This document shows positions 32,516 to 45,423 of a DNA stretch of 64,000 nucleotides, piece by piece. The notes under the pieces were generated by a model, which had not been told where the DNA came from, made no database searches, and saw only the letters and a program-made list of their open reading frames with translations. Origin of the DNA: Jaltomata sinuosa (lineage: Eukaryota > Streptophyta > Magnoliopsida > Solanales > Solanaceae); the NCBI GenBank assembly GCA_003996215.1, contig QJPP01002942.1, forward strand, positions 186,001 to 250,000, read 5' to 3'. Numbering within the stretch: the first letter of the stretch is position 1; the number at the start of each line of letters is the position of its first letter. The position numbers and the translations under genes were made by a program.

Positions 32516-33806
32516 TATTATGACCCAAAATTGGACCATGATGTCGCCTACAAAATCCCATAGTAGGCATGCTAACCCAAGAGAACAAAAGTGCAATTAA
32601 ACATTTAAATAGGTAATGCGGAATAAAAAATAATAATAAGATAAGGGACAACAGTATAGATATATACCTAATAGTATAAAATATACAAAATGTCCCTAAA
32701 GAGATCGGGAAAGATAAAATATATACAAGAACCAAATCCTAGACCTAGTGTCACCGGTACAAGAGCGTCTAAGTACAGATATAGCGCTATACAAAATGCT
32801 AATATCTACCAAAATACAAAATACGGACAACATAAATAGATGGAAAGCAGTAAAATCTTCAAATATTTGGAGCTCATCACGATACAAACACCAATTGGCC
32901 TCGAACGAGTGGATGGTCAATAAGGGTGGCTATACTAGGTGTTGTATTAGAAAAGATGCAGAAATGTAGTATGAGCACCAAAATACAAGGTACTCAGTAG
33001 GGATCACAGGTCGACCAAGCTCAGAAGATAATAAATAATATAAGAAATAGGAAAGTAACTAGTTATCAGGACCCACCTAAATCTAGTTATCGTAGGAAAA
33101 TTGAAAAGCAAGTACAATCCGAACCAATAGTGAAGATAATAATAAGAAAGCAATAAATCACTCAAAGTGCATACCAGAGAATGCAATGCATCATCGGATG
33201 ATATGGTGCAGAATGTGGCTTATGCAGTAGATAATAATAGTTTGAGGCCCACCTTGTAGGTTCCCTGAACCATCTCGCAGGCCACCCTAGAGCTCATCAA
33301 CATATGCAATAAAAGTAAAACCTTGATATTTTCTCCTCAAGCTGCCCATGATCGTACCTCAGACTCATCAACAGAAAATGAATGGAGAAAAGGTTTGGAA
33401 ATATCCCTCGGACTAAGTATAAAAAGTATTACATTCCATTTTCTTTCCAAAGCAATGATAAAACCATGAAGTCTTTCTCTGAAATCTAAAAAATCATAGT
33501 AAGAGTAGAAAATCTCATTTAAGAATAAAAAATCTCATGTTTCCTTCCAAAACCATACCACTAGCCATATAGATGTATGCATGAGTGCATACGTGTCATC
33601 ACAAGAGGATACAAGTATATGTACATAACAAACATGGAAAGAGCACCCTCCAAACAAGGTGACTAACCTGGAATTTCTTCCAACTCCAAACTATGGTCTC
33701 GAGCCCACAGTTACACAATAACGACAATAAATACAAAAAATAGAACTATAATGCAAAAACAATCATAAACCTCTACTCTACTACGAATATAACCACAAGC
33801 CTATAC
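32516..33806 (-). repeat. E1 5' LTR, first segment
   Basis: Plus-strand edge TATTATGACCC is a decayed form of the TGTCACGACCC edge seen at 48512. Interrupted at 33807 by E4 and continued at 43987. No gene seen; the 1.3 kb is LTR sequence. Confidence 0.7.
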
Positions 33807-36800
33807 TATAACACCCTGAATTTTTTAAAAAAGTAAGAAGTATTAATATGTTACACTCAATACTTTCACGAGGGGATGCATCATTAGTAAATCAATATGA
33901 GCTTGACAAGTTAAGGAAGTGTCGTGAGGGTTGGAGGTTAAGCTAATCGAGGATGTTATAAACTGTACAACAGGGGTAAGAGTAGAAGTGTTGAATATGA
34001 TAAGGAAAGATGTTTTATGAGGTATTAGAATCATAAAATGTTCGTATGTTAAGTTTTGAATTCAAGCAAGTTGTAAAACAAAAGTCGGCAAAAATTATCG
34101 CAAGTTACTTTCATTAGTTCTCTGAAATTTGGGTCAGATGTTACCGAGCTTTTCTTTCAATATACTTGGAGTTGTGGGGTGATCCACCCACCAAATTGAA
34201 GGTCAATGAATCTAGTTTCTAATGAACTAAACCGTTCAATGATACAAATTCAGAGTAGAGAGATATTCACATTTTCACGAGACTACGCAAGCAGGCATGT
34301 CAAGGTGGGCCCCTAAGTCGGTGGAAATTTCAAGCGGATATATACAACATTTTCAGTTCATTTTAACTCATTTTTTCACTCAAACAAGAACCAAAACAGT
34401 CCCAAATACTCTCTAAGGGTTCTCCTACCATCTAAGCCATAATCTACATGATTTCAACATGATTTAACCCTCGAAAAGTTCATAGAGATTGTGTTACTTC
34501 TTTCCTCCTCTTTGGTTGTGATTTGAAGGATTCTTCAAGGTTATGGAGTCTCGTTTTTAGGTGGTATTGCTTCTTTTTGGAGGTAATAATTCTCACGCTT
34601 CATTTTATTGAGTGAATTCAAGCAATAGCTAATCTATGTAAGCAAGAACACACGAATAGAAGGTCAGAAAATCGTATTTGGATTGTTATATGATGTTGGG
34701 TTGGTTTAAAGTATTTTCTTGATGTTGTTATTGCTGGAATTTTGGAGAATGATCTGTATAGTGCATGGTTATGGTTTATATGCATTTGGGAGAGAAGGAG
34801 TATATATGAGTGTTGAATTGTAAGATAAATTAGCGTAACATTAGTTCTATTATTGTATTGTGATTTTCGAATGGTTTCTTCTTGATTTAAGGTCTCGTGT
34901 TTGAGGAAACAATTTGTTATTTGAGGAGACAAGTTAAAATACTAAAAATTCTATCAAGTTTAAGTTAAGGTTCTACCCTCTTAACCCCTTATTATTTATG
35001 AGTAGAAAGACTTGATTCTAGACATAATTATTGTACAAATTCACAGGACGGTGATCAAAAGCCATGAGTTTGAGTTATTATGGTTATGTTGAACTATTAT
35101 AGGACTGTATTATATATATATATATATAGGAAAGGAGGGGTGTGGAGATACAATGAGTTATTGATTGTTGTACAGGCATACTGTCTGTTTCATTTGGGTG
35201 GACTATTTTGTGGGCCTTCAATTATCAATAGTTGCTATAATAAATGTCCATTATGTCTTTAATTTGTGATTGTAATTGGGAGAAGAAAGTGTAATGACAA
35301 ATACATTTAAAAAAAGTTCGACAAGCTAATCACTCACCTAGTAGTCTATAAATTTTTGATTTGACCCTGGCGTGTTAATATTCTATTTGTAATGGTTGTG
35401 TCATTTGATTTTATGTAGATTACATACTTTAAGGAAGGGGTACACATTCCATATTAATATCTCAAGACCCAGAATCGAGGTATGTTAAGGCTGCTCTATT
35501 TTTATCGGCATGAATATAGAAATAGAACTCTAAATTTCCGAAGGGAGGAATCTGAGTATTGCATTGTCAAGAAGTATTTTGGTGACTAAACAAATCTTAA
35601 GAAACTAAATGATATGTTATGATGAGTCAAGTCTCTTTCTTACAAAAATATAATTTCGAAATCGAAATGCAAGTTATTCTTTCATCGAGTTTTTATTTTT
35701 ATTGTGATCCCTAATCAAGCTTTAGAAGGTACAAAAGGAAGGTTAGCTAGTCAAATCCATATTAATATTCAGATAGTAAGTTGAGTCCCAAAGAGTACAT
35801 GAGAATAATGTTTAGTAAGTCAAACCTAAGGAAGTTAGCTAAAGAAATCTTCATAATCAACAGAAGTAACTTCGAAAGTCAATCCCGATAATATACTTAT
35901 TATATGTGAGTTGCATGTGTTAGTGTGCGCCGATGCACTACTGCCATATTGAGCCTATTATATATAGTGTGCGCCAAGGCGCTACTGCCATATTGAGGCT
36001 ATTATATACATAGTATGCGCCGAGGCACTACTGCCATAAAGAGGCTATTATATACATAGTGTGTGCCGAGGTACTATTGCCATATTGAGGCTATTATATA
36101 CATAGTGTGCATTGAGACACTACTGCCATATTAAGGCTATTATATACAGAGTGTGCACCAAGGTGCAATTTCCCTTATAGTGGCTAATATTATATATAGT
36201 GTGCGCCAAGGCGCTATGGTAAATCAGTGTGCGTTATAAAGCATGTGTTGCAGGGGGATTAAGGCGTGTGTTGTTCTCTAAAAATAATAAAAAAGATTTG
36301 AGCTCAACGAGTCCTACCAATTACAATTTACAGGTTTCATATTATATCTCATTCTGATTTACTGCTTGCAGCTTAATCATATATTTCTACCTTACATATC
36401 AGTACATTTTTTTTATACTGACGTCCCCATTGCCTGGGGGCGCTGCATTCATGCCTGCAGGTCCATATAGAAACACAAACAGACCTCTTCAATAAGAGTT
36501 GAAGTGTTCATCCATTTTGGTAAGCTCCATTTTCCTGGAGCTGGCAAGTTAGAGGTCCAGCTTGTATTGTGAGTTTGTATGTAGCAAATGGGTAGGTTGG
36601 GGCCTTGTCCCAATGATATGAAAGTTTGATTACTCTTAGAGGCTTGTAGACACTTATTGAGTTGTTAGTATATTGTTTATGGCCTTGTTGGCCTTCTGTT
36701 TACCCATTGTGCAGTTTATACTTTTGTCAGTCCAAATACTATCCAGATTATGTGAGTTTCAGTGGCTCGCTCGATCAAGTAAGGCACTAGGTGCCAGTCT

Positions 36801-36825
36801 TGCCTCCCAAGGTTGAGGCATGACA
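33807..36825 (+). repeat. E4 5' LTR
   Basis: First bases read TATAACACCC against TGTAACACCC in the 3' LTR. It lacks a segment of about 120 bp present in the 3' LTR at 41243-41360. It contains the 46-bp tandem array and, near 36593-36612, GTTGGGGCCTTGTCCCAA, a short inverted repeat also kept in E6. Confidence 0.92.
35923..36226 (+). repeat. 46-bp tandem array in E4 5' LTR
   Basis: About 6.5 units starting at 35923, 35967, 36013, 36059, 36105, 36151 and 36199. Each has GTGTGCGCC-AGGCGCTACTGCC followed by TATTGAGGCTATTATATACATA. The best units carry the perfect inverted repeat GCGCCAAGGCGC. No ORF. Confidence 0.9.
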
Positions 36826-39800
36826 AACTTGGTATCAGAGCACGTCGTATCCTAGAGGGTCTACAAGTCATGTCTAATAGAGTCTTGCTTATGGGTGTGT
36901 TATGCACCACACTTATAATCAGGAGGCTATATGACATTTAAGGGTAGTTACTATTTTTATCATCTATTAGATCGTGCGATAGAGCAAAGTTCTAAGAAGT
37001 TGTTTTATATTCATACTATGCCTAATTGTTATACAGATTGTGCCTACTAAAGGCAAACTCATATCAGGCCAAAGGTCAAATTCTAGTATTACCAAAGAAG
37101 TAATTTTCAGCTTATAGTGGCAAGTACAGGGAGACTCACTCCTCCACTTATAATAGCCTGGTGAGTCCGATTTTATTTCAATATTTTAAAGGTTCCATTA
37201 TAATAGAAAGGTTTTAGAAATTTCTCTGTTCTCTACAGCTATAGATTCAATTATGTAAGCCCATAACTTATCATAGTATGACCTAATACAAGGTATTACT
37301 CTTATGGTTATTCAGTGAAGGATTAGTAAGTGGCATCTCCCATCACCATTGTTACACAAGAACTTAGTTTTAAATTTTGAAAGTTTCCCTGCACCATCCC
37401 TCCAATACTTATAGAATCTAAGTATATGCAAAATGTTTAATAATTCTTGGGTAATATGCCTAGAAGACTCAGACTAGTATATATGTTATGATTATAGGTA
37501 ATTGAATTAGTTCCTTATAAGTCGAAGATGTGATAGTAGCCAAAGTTATGAGGCAAATGTGTTACGAGCGTTAAATAAGATACCTCAATTGGTTAATTAG
37601 GCCAATAGACTATATTATATATTAACTCAGGAGGGTACATAAATAATTTTTTATAAAATTTGTGCATCCGTCAATCCCAACTGTTTAACGATTTATGTAA
37701 GCCCTTTTAATAGGTTTCAGCTCGAGGCTAAGTATTTTAAAATATCTTATAGGAATATGTGTATATAGGCTCATTCTTTATGATCATAATAGAGATGAAT
37801 TAAGTTATTAGGTGACGAAAGGTAAAAAAACTGAAAAAAATATCGATGACTTAGGCATAAGTTAAAAATCTATGCGAGTGCTAAGAATAACAAGAGATAT
37901 AGCACCAATAATTATCCTTGGGAATCAGTTATAATGAGGAAGGTTATTTGTGAAATCTATTAAACTAGGGAGATATGTGAATCTTTTTATGGACACCGAG
38001 CTTGGAGAGTGGTGGTTTAAATTATTTTAAAAGGACAAATATGTAAAGATTTATCTGATTGTGTTTTGTACTAATGTCAGAAGAGATTGTTACATGATCA
38101 AAAGGTTAGGCTCGGAGGATATGAGGAAAAAGTCATAAGATAAAGACTTATGAGAATGTCCAAGATAATAATAGATAGATTATTCGTTACTTGCCTTTTG
38201 AACGGTGGTGGTTATATTTGGCATATAGCAGAATGTTATATGAATAATAAAAAAATAAAGTATATACATGAAGTAAATGTTCCCAATTAAGGTAAAAAAA
38301 AATTTAAGGGTTAGAAGAATGATTTATAACCTATAAAAGCACCAATTATCTATTGAATTAGGTTAATCTAAATTTACCGAGGTAAATATTATAGAATATA
38401 TGTTATATGGTTATTCAAATTTTATACCTTGCAGTTTATTCATTATATGTTATATGCTCCATGATTTACAGCTAGACTGTTGCTTGCAATTTGTTTCTTA
38501 ACTTACTAAGGTATGTGCTATATATTTCTTAAGAAAAATTATCTTTTTGATAATCCCATCATAAGTCAATTGTCCATGGAAAGTGTTATATATGGGCCGA
38601 CATGTTAGAAATATTACAAATTATGAACTATGACTGAGATGACTACATTGAGTATTTTATAGATGGCAAAGGCATTAGATGCCTATAAAGAGTAAGTCGT
38701 CAAGAATCTATATATAAGTGTATTACAATATAATTTCTTACAACATTATATGCGCTACATATTTCATGATGCAAGGATATACATGCTACTCATCCCATAG
38801 TTTTGTTAGTTTGCTTGCTAAGTTCCCTTCAGTGGTTAATAATCTACACATTAATTTCACCACAGAGCCTTTGCTGCAATCTAAATTTTATGTGATCAAA
38901 TTGAGTATATTCTTTTTATTTTATAAGGAACTTGCTAATGTGTTATATGCTACATGAATGCTTGATGCATATGCACTCCTCCCAATAGGAATAATGCCTT
39001 AATGAAATGCTTGTTGTAGCTTCCCCATTCACATTATTAAGCATAATTGGTAATATATTATTTTTCGTTGCTCCATTGATTGAGATTTAAGCATGATCGC
39101 TATTTCTGAATCCTTTATGCAAATATGTTATTGTAAGCCTCTTTTGGAAGTGTAGAGTATTTATTGTGTCACATGTTCCCGGGTTGAAATGAATTAATAG
39201 TACTCGTAGCACTTAAAATTTGCAAAAAGAAGTGCATGATGAGTTCGTTTCTAAATTAATGAAATATTAATTTCTTGTGTTGATCTGAAAACCATGTTTA
39301 TGTTGTGTCTACAGTTTTAATTCCTTAGAAAGGAGACGACAAGAGTTCACTCTGTAAGAATTCTATGTTTAGCGTGTCTTGTAAGTGTTATTTGTTTGTT
39401 GTTTCAGATAGTGGTAAGCGTAAGAGTGATAGAGCTCCCTACCATTATATGAGATATTTTATATTTCCAATTATCAGGGTGATTCTCCCCCAAAAATAAA
39501 TACATCCCATAAGCGTCGGTTACAAGACCTCATATAAAAAAATATTCTTGTCATAGCCTAAACTCTCTAGAGTCATTTTTGTAAGATGGAAGCTTTATTT
39601 GAATGGGAATGATCTTCTTAAGGTAGTGGCAATCATATGGAACTAGTTAAGCTAAGTGACTATGTATAGATAAGAGTAGTCATAAATTATAGCCCGTGGC
39701 CATAGTTGAGTATAACCAGAAGAAATTCTAGTTATTGGCTTATTAGAATCTATTTTTCAGCCATTACGATTTGTATAATAATTTGTTAAGAACTTAATTG

Positions 39801-40808
39801 TTAGGCTATTGAGACCTATGATCCAGCTAACGGAGGCTTCCTCAAAAGTTAAAAAAGACATACCAATATGCTTTAAACAAGTAGTTTTTCAGATGAAAGA
39901 GCATTTGTATTAAGATTATAACTTATATTGTTTATGTGATACCTATTCTATAAAAAACAATTGACGTTTTATAGGTTAAAGGCTCAGGGGATATGAGCAT
40001 CAAAGATTTAGCTTCATGGATTGTGCATTTATGTGCCACATACCTTATAGTATCTTTGTTCAAATTATGTAAGTCTCATAAATTGTAGTTTAACATGCTA
40101 AATTCATCCGTCATATGCTTAATGAGTTCATAAGTTATTTGTAAAGTATAATAAGATTATGTTTTGGTATGACACGATTAAGATTTCTCATATGTTATAT
40201 GTTTTCATGTCCTAAAAGTTTGTGTGCTAAGTAAATTTATTTTTTCTTTCTCTTATTAGAATGTGTGACCAACTTCGCGTCATGGTATTTGACTACTTGT
40301 TACATGGTTAATCATTATTAGCATATATTCTATCATATAGCTTACTATTATTTAGATTACATGTCCATATACGTTCTACTACTCAAATGGCATATGCATA
40401 TTAGGACTTACATGTTTAAAAGCTAAAGTACTTTACTAGATTAGATGATTACATTCCCTTGTGCTCCGTGATTTATGTGTTATGAATCCTATATGAATTT
40501 TTGTTCAAACACTGCATGCCATTATGAGTGTACAACTCGAGTGGATAGATAAGGATAACTTGCCCTTTTGAGTTGCAAGAAGTGTTATATACTACCTGGT
40601 AGTATTGGTAGAATTTTTATTAGACATTGTCTTGTAAATACATTTAATATTGCCCCGTAAGGCACATAGGTTGGATTCTTCTGCATTTAAGATTTTTGGA
40701 GTCTATTTTTACAGAGGAAACTCTGCCAAAAATTTTGGCAAATCATTAAGACTTACTCCCGAAAGTAATACCTTTATTCGAGGATGAATGTTCCGAAAGG
40801 GAGAAGGA
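36826..40808 (+). other. E4 interior: primer site, leader, non-coding A/T-rich body, polypurine tract
   Basis: Primer site TGGTATCAGAGC at 36830-36841. The first 170 bp match E6's leader. I see no gag, protease, reverse transcriptase or integrase in any frame; the longest open stretch is 79 codons (38718-38957) with no motif. The polypurine tract AAAGGGAGAAGGA is at 40796-40808. Confidence 0.8.
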
Positions 40809-43800
40809 TGTAACACCCTGCAATTTTTTAAAAAGTAAGAAGTCTTAATATGTTACACTGAATACTTTCACGAGGGGATGCATCATAAGTAAATCAATAT
40901 GAGCCTGACAGGTTAAGGAAGTGTCGTGAGGGTTGGAGGTTAAGCTAATCGAGGATGTTATAAACTGTACAATAGGGTTAAGAGTAGGAGTGTTGAATAT
41001 GATAGGGAAAGGTGTTTTATGAGGTATTCGAATAATAAAATGTTTGTATATCTTTTTTGGAGTCAAGTAAGTTGTAAAACAAAAGTCGGCAAAAATTATC
41101 GCAAGTTACTTTCATTAGTTCTCTTAAATTTGGGTCAGATGTCATGGAGCTTTTCTCTCAATATACTTGGAGTTATGGGGTGATCCACCCACCAATTTGA
41201 AGGTCTATGAATCTAGTTTCCAATGCACTAAACCGTTCGATGATAAGCAGTCGCACCTCTCTTATAAGAGAATATGATACCATTCCCCACTTTTGGTGTG
41301 AGGGGTCCATTTCATAGAAGGATCAGATGAAGGGGTTCACTGAAGGCTGCTGTTGAGGTTAATTCACATTTTCACGAGACTGCACAAGCAGGTAGGTCAA
41401 GGTGGGACCCTAAGTCGATAAAAATTTCAAGCGGATATATACAATATTTTCAGTTCATTTTAACTCATTTATTTTGCCCAAATAAGAACCAAAACAGTCT
41501 CAAATACTCTCTAATGGTTCCCTTACCATCTAAGCCATAATCTACATGATTTCAACGTAATATAACCCTCGGAAAGTTCATAGAAATTGTGTTACTTCTT
41601 TTCTCCTCTTTGGTTGTGATTTGAAGGATTCTTCAAAGTTATAGAGTCTCATTTTTAGGTGGTGTTGCTGCTGTTCGGAGATAATAATTCTCACTCTTCA
41701 TTTTATTGAGTGAATCCAAGCAACAGTTAAGCTATGTAAGCAAGAACACACGAATAGATGGTCGGAAAATTGGATTTGGATTGTTATATGATATAGGGCT
41801 GTTTTAAAGTATTTTCCTGATGTTGTTGTTGCTGGAATTTTGGGGAATGATCTGTATAGTGTATGGTTATGGTTGATATGCATTTGGGAGAGAAGAAGGA
41901 GTATAGATGAGTGTTGAATCGTAAGATAAATTAGCATAACATTAGTTCTATTGTTGTATTGTGATTTTCGAATGGTTTCTTCTTGATTCAAGGTCTTGTG
42001 TTTGAGGAAACTATTTGTTATTTTAGGAGACAAGTTAAAATACTATAAATTCCATCAAGTTTAAGTTAAGGTTCTTCCCTCTTAACCCCTTATTATTTAT
42101 GAGGAGAAAGATATGATTCTAGACATAATTGTTATACAAATTTATAGGACGGTGATCGGAAGCCAAGAGTTCGAGTTATTATGGTTATGTTGAACTATTA
42201 CAGGACTGTATTATATATATATATATGTCTAGCTTTATAGGTTTGAAGACTCATGGTTGGGGCTTGGTGGTGGTTGTTTTGGGGTTGGAAAAGAGGGATG
42301 TGGCGATGCACTGAGTTTTTGATTGTTGTACAAACATACTGTCTGTTTCATTTGGGTGGACTATTTCGTAGGCCTCCAATTATCAATTGCTGCTAGAAAA
42401 AATGTCCATTATGTCTTTAATTTCTGATTGTAATTTGGAGAAGAAAGTGTAATGACACATACGTTTAAAAAGAGTTCGACGAGCTAATCACTCACCTAAT
42501 AGTCTATAAATTTCTGATTTGACCCTAGCGTGTTAATGTTCTATTTGTAATGGTTGTGTCACTTGATTTTATGTAGATTACATACTGTAAGTAAGGGGTA
42601 CATTCCATATTAATATCTCAAGACCCAGAATCGAGGTATGTTAAGGCTGCTCTATTTTTATCGGCATGAATCTAGAAATAGAACTCTAAATTTCCGAAGA
42701 GAGGAATTTGAGTATTGCATTGTCAAGAAGTGTTTTTGTGACTAAAGAAGTCTTAAGAAACTAAATAATATGTTATGATGAGTCAAGTCTCTTTCTTACA
42801 AAAATATGATTTCGAAATAGAAATGCAAGTCATTCTTTCATCGAGTTTTCCTTTTCATTGTGATCCCTAATCATGCTTTAGAATGTACAAAAAGAAGGTT
42901 AGCGAGTCAAATCCATATTAATATTCAGATAGTAATTTGAGTCCCAAAGAGTACATAATAATAATGTTTAGTAAGTCGAGCCTAAGGAAGTTAGCTAAAG
43001 AAATCTTCATAATCAACGTAAGTAAATTCGGAAGTAAATTCCAATAATATTCTTATTATGTGTGAGTTGCGTGTGTTAGTGTGCGCCGAGGCACTACTGC
43101 CATATTGAGGCTATTATATATAGTCTGCACCAAGGAGCTACTGCCATATTGAGTCTATTATATACATAGCATGCACCGAGGCGCTACTGGCATAAAGAGG
43201 CTATTAGATACATAGTGTGTGCTGAGGCGCTACTGCCATATTGAGGCTATTATATACATAGTGTGCACCGAGGCGCTACTTCTATATTGAGGCTATTATA
43301 TACAGAGTGTGCACCGAGGTGCAATTTCCCTTATAGTGGCTAATATTACATATAGTATGCGCCAATGCGCTATGGTAAATCAGTGTGCGTTATAAAGCAT
43401 GTGTTGTAGCGGGATTAAGGCGTGTGTTGTTCTCTAAAATGAAAAAAGAATATTTGAGCTCAACGAGTCCTACCAATTACAGTTTACAGGTTTCATATTA
43501 TATCTCATTCTGATTTACTGCTTGCAGCTTAATCATATATTTCTACCTTACATATCAGTACATTTTTTTCATACTGACGTCCCCATTGCCTAGGGGCGCT
43601 ACATTCATGCCTGCAGGTCCAGATAGAAACACAAACAGACCTCTTCAATAAGAGTTGAAGTGTTCATCCATTTTGGTAAGCTCCATTTTCCTGGAGCTGG
43701 CGAGTCAGAGGTCCAGCTTGTATTGTGAGTATGTATGTAGCAAATGGGTAGGTTGGGGCCTTGTCCCAACTATATGACAGTTTGATTACTCTTAGAGGCT

Positions 43801-43981
43801 TGTGTCTACTTATTGAGTTGTTAGTATGTTGTTTATGGCCTTGTTGGCCTTCTGTTTACCCATTGTGAAGTTTATAGTTTTGTCAGTCCAAATACTATCC
43901 AGATTATGTGAGTTTCAGTGGCTCGCTCGATCAAGTAAGGCACTAGGTGCCAGTCTTGCCTCCCAAGGTTGAGGCGTGACA
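40809..43981 (+). repeat. E4 3' LTR
   Basis: 3,173 bp, collinear with 33807-36825 but with the extra segment at 41243-41360. It carries the 46-bp array at 43079-43382 with the same unit order but different point changes. Confidence 0.92.
43079..43382 (+). repeat. 46-bp tandem array in E4 3' LTR
   Basis: Same number and arrangement of units as in the 5' LTR, ending GCGCCAATGCGC. Equal copy number in both LTRs suggests no expansion since insertion. Confidence 0.88.
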
Positions 43982-43986
43982 TATAC

Positions 43987-45423
43987 TAAGTATACTAGTC
44001 TAACATAACGATACTACAACACCCTAAACTAAGGATAAATATGCGAATTTTATTCTACGCTCCCAGAAATGTCCAAACATACGGAAATAGGATTTAAGCC
44101 TAACTCTAACCTAAAACTTACCCTAACATTCAAGTAACTTATAAAATAAAAATCTAACTAAACCAGGTCTAAAAGAGGTAAATCGTAACCTACCTCGGGG
44201 CCAAACTACAAGCACTAACCATCACTCATGAGCTTTTCCCTTTTGAAGTACCTTAGAACACTGCCACCCAATTATAAACATAATTTAAGTGTCTAGACGA
44301 GAATAGTGACACTCATATTGATATACAAAAAATTGGATTGGAAATTGACCCTCGAGGCCCGCGTAATGAAATAGAAAACAAATTTCATAATTATATTCCT
44401 TACGAGTTTCTAAACCCATGCCAAAATATTAGATACAAAAAAGACTCATTTCGGGGCTCAAAATAGCCTCGAAAGTCACTTTATCAAGGAAATTTAAAAC
44501 AAGGACTTCTATAGAATTTACGAAAGATAAAGGCAACATAACAACGAAAAATAGAGTTGAGGGATGTGTTGAACTTATCGGGAACAAAGTAGATGAACAA
44601 GTCTTTCAAAACCAACTCTTAAGCTCAACAATAATGGAGGAATTTGAATTTGTAGAGGATAAAACAAAGTGAAAAAGCTTATATAGCTGCTAGGGGTCCA
44701 TCGCAAATGCGAAGGACCCCTCGCTAACATGAAGAAGGGGCAGTTGATACTGTTGTGATCGTGATGGTATTCCTCACAAATGCAAAGAATAAACTAGAAT
44801 GAGTCTCAACCGACCTTTATTATGAATGTGATGAACCACTCATTATCATGATGATCAAAGAGTTTGACCATCGCAAACGCGATGACCATATAACAATCGC
44901 AATGAACAACTGGTGCCTGCACCAGTATTTTTCTAAAGCTAGAATTTCACCAAATGGACCCTTGGGATTCGTTCAGAACCCTATGGACACAAACCAAATA
45001 TGCTACCTAACTTGAAACAACATTCCAGACTCAATGAAATCATTGAAATGACCAACGAAGGTTGTCTTGATGAAATATTGGCCCAAGTCAACACTTTGTT
45101 AGTTTTGCTTAAAAGTTACCCATGTGCCCAAAATGAGTCTTAAAGCCTTGGACCTAAACCAAAGGTTTCACTAGCCCAAAGTCAATATTTCAGCTAACAG
45201 TGCTGATGAAATTTTCATCCAAGCCCATCTTCTTTGAATGTTTACCAAAGTTCAACCTATTAACTTAAAGAGCTCCAAAATAGGGAAACTCATCTAGAAC
45301 TCGATTGAATGCCTCGAGAAGTATGCCACCCATCCCCATAAGTCAAATAAAGTACAAAGAAGCTATGGGATGGGCCAAAGCAGTAAGGTGTGAATATAAG
45401 AATTGACCAAGAGGGTCATTATA
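43987..45423 (-). repeat. E1 5' LTR, second segment
   Basis: Continues the LTR after E4. On the minus strand it starts TATAATGACC and aligns with the plus-strand LTR of E0 (47122 onward), including a TCGCA/TGCGA-rich block (44695-44905) and TATATAAG at 44685-44678. The right edge abuts AGGAC in E0's RNase H region. Confidence 0.75.

Larger units (their letters stand above)
33807..43981 (+). mobile_element. E4: non-coding LTR retrotransposon with 3-kb LTRs (LARD-like)
   Basis: Perfect target duplication TATAC (33802-33806 and 43982-43986). LTRs 33807-36825 (3,019 bp) and 40809-43981 (3,173 bp), edges TGTAACACCCTG...GTGACA. Met-tRNA primer site 36830-36841 and polypurine tract 40796-40808. The 3,983-bp interior has no recognisable retroelement protein, the layout of large retrotransposon derivatives. 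Just before the polypurine tract TTCGAGGATGAATGTTCCG resembles the end of Ty3/gypsy pol genes (compare TTCGAGGATGAAAGTTC in E0 at 47089), so it probably arose by loss of gag-pol. Confidence 0.92.
5071..45423 (-). mobile_element. E1: decayed chromovirus-like Ty3/gypsy element, interrupted by E3, a solo LTR and E4
   Basis: Minus-strand order: 5' LTR (45423-43987 and 33806-32516), primer site (32512-32501), gag (from 32307), protease, reverse transcriptase (29851-29141, then 7039 leftward), RNase H and integrase down to 5071. The chromodomain and 3' LTR are missing at the left breakpoint. The 5' LTR is related over its length to the inverted LTR of E0 (47122-48511). The right edge falls at AGGAC in E0's RNase H, at the site where E7 carries the uninterrupted version (61809-61813). 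The element is dead: many stops, lost zinc ligands and a changed reverse transcriptase active site. Confidence 0.8.

Noticed and set aside
35923..36226. CRISPR-like array
   Set aside because: Units are contiguous 46-bp tandem repeats without unique spacers, lie inside plant LTRs and occur in both LTR copies.
36830..36841. Possible tRNA gene at TGGTATCAGAGC sites
   Set aside because: Only the 3' complement of Met-tRNA is present, next to an LTR; no cloverleaf or A/B boxes. It is a primer-binding site.
38718..38957. 79-codon ORF in E4's interior
   Set aside because: No motif and A/T-rich. A single short frame in 4 kb of non-coding interior is expected by chance.
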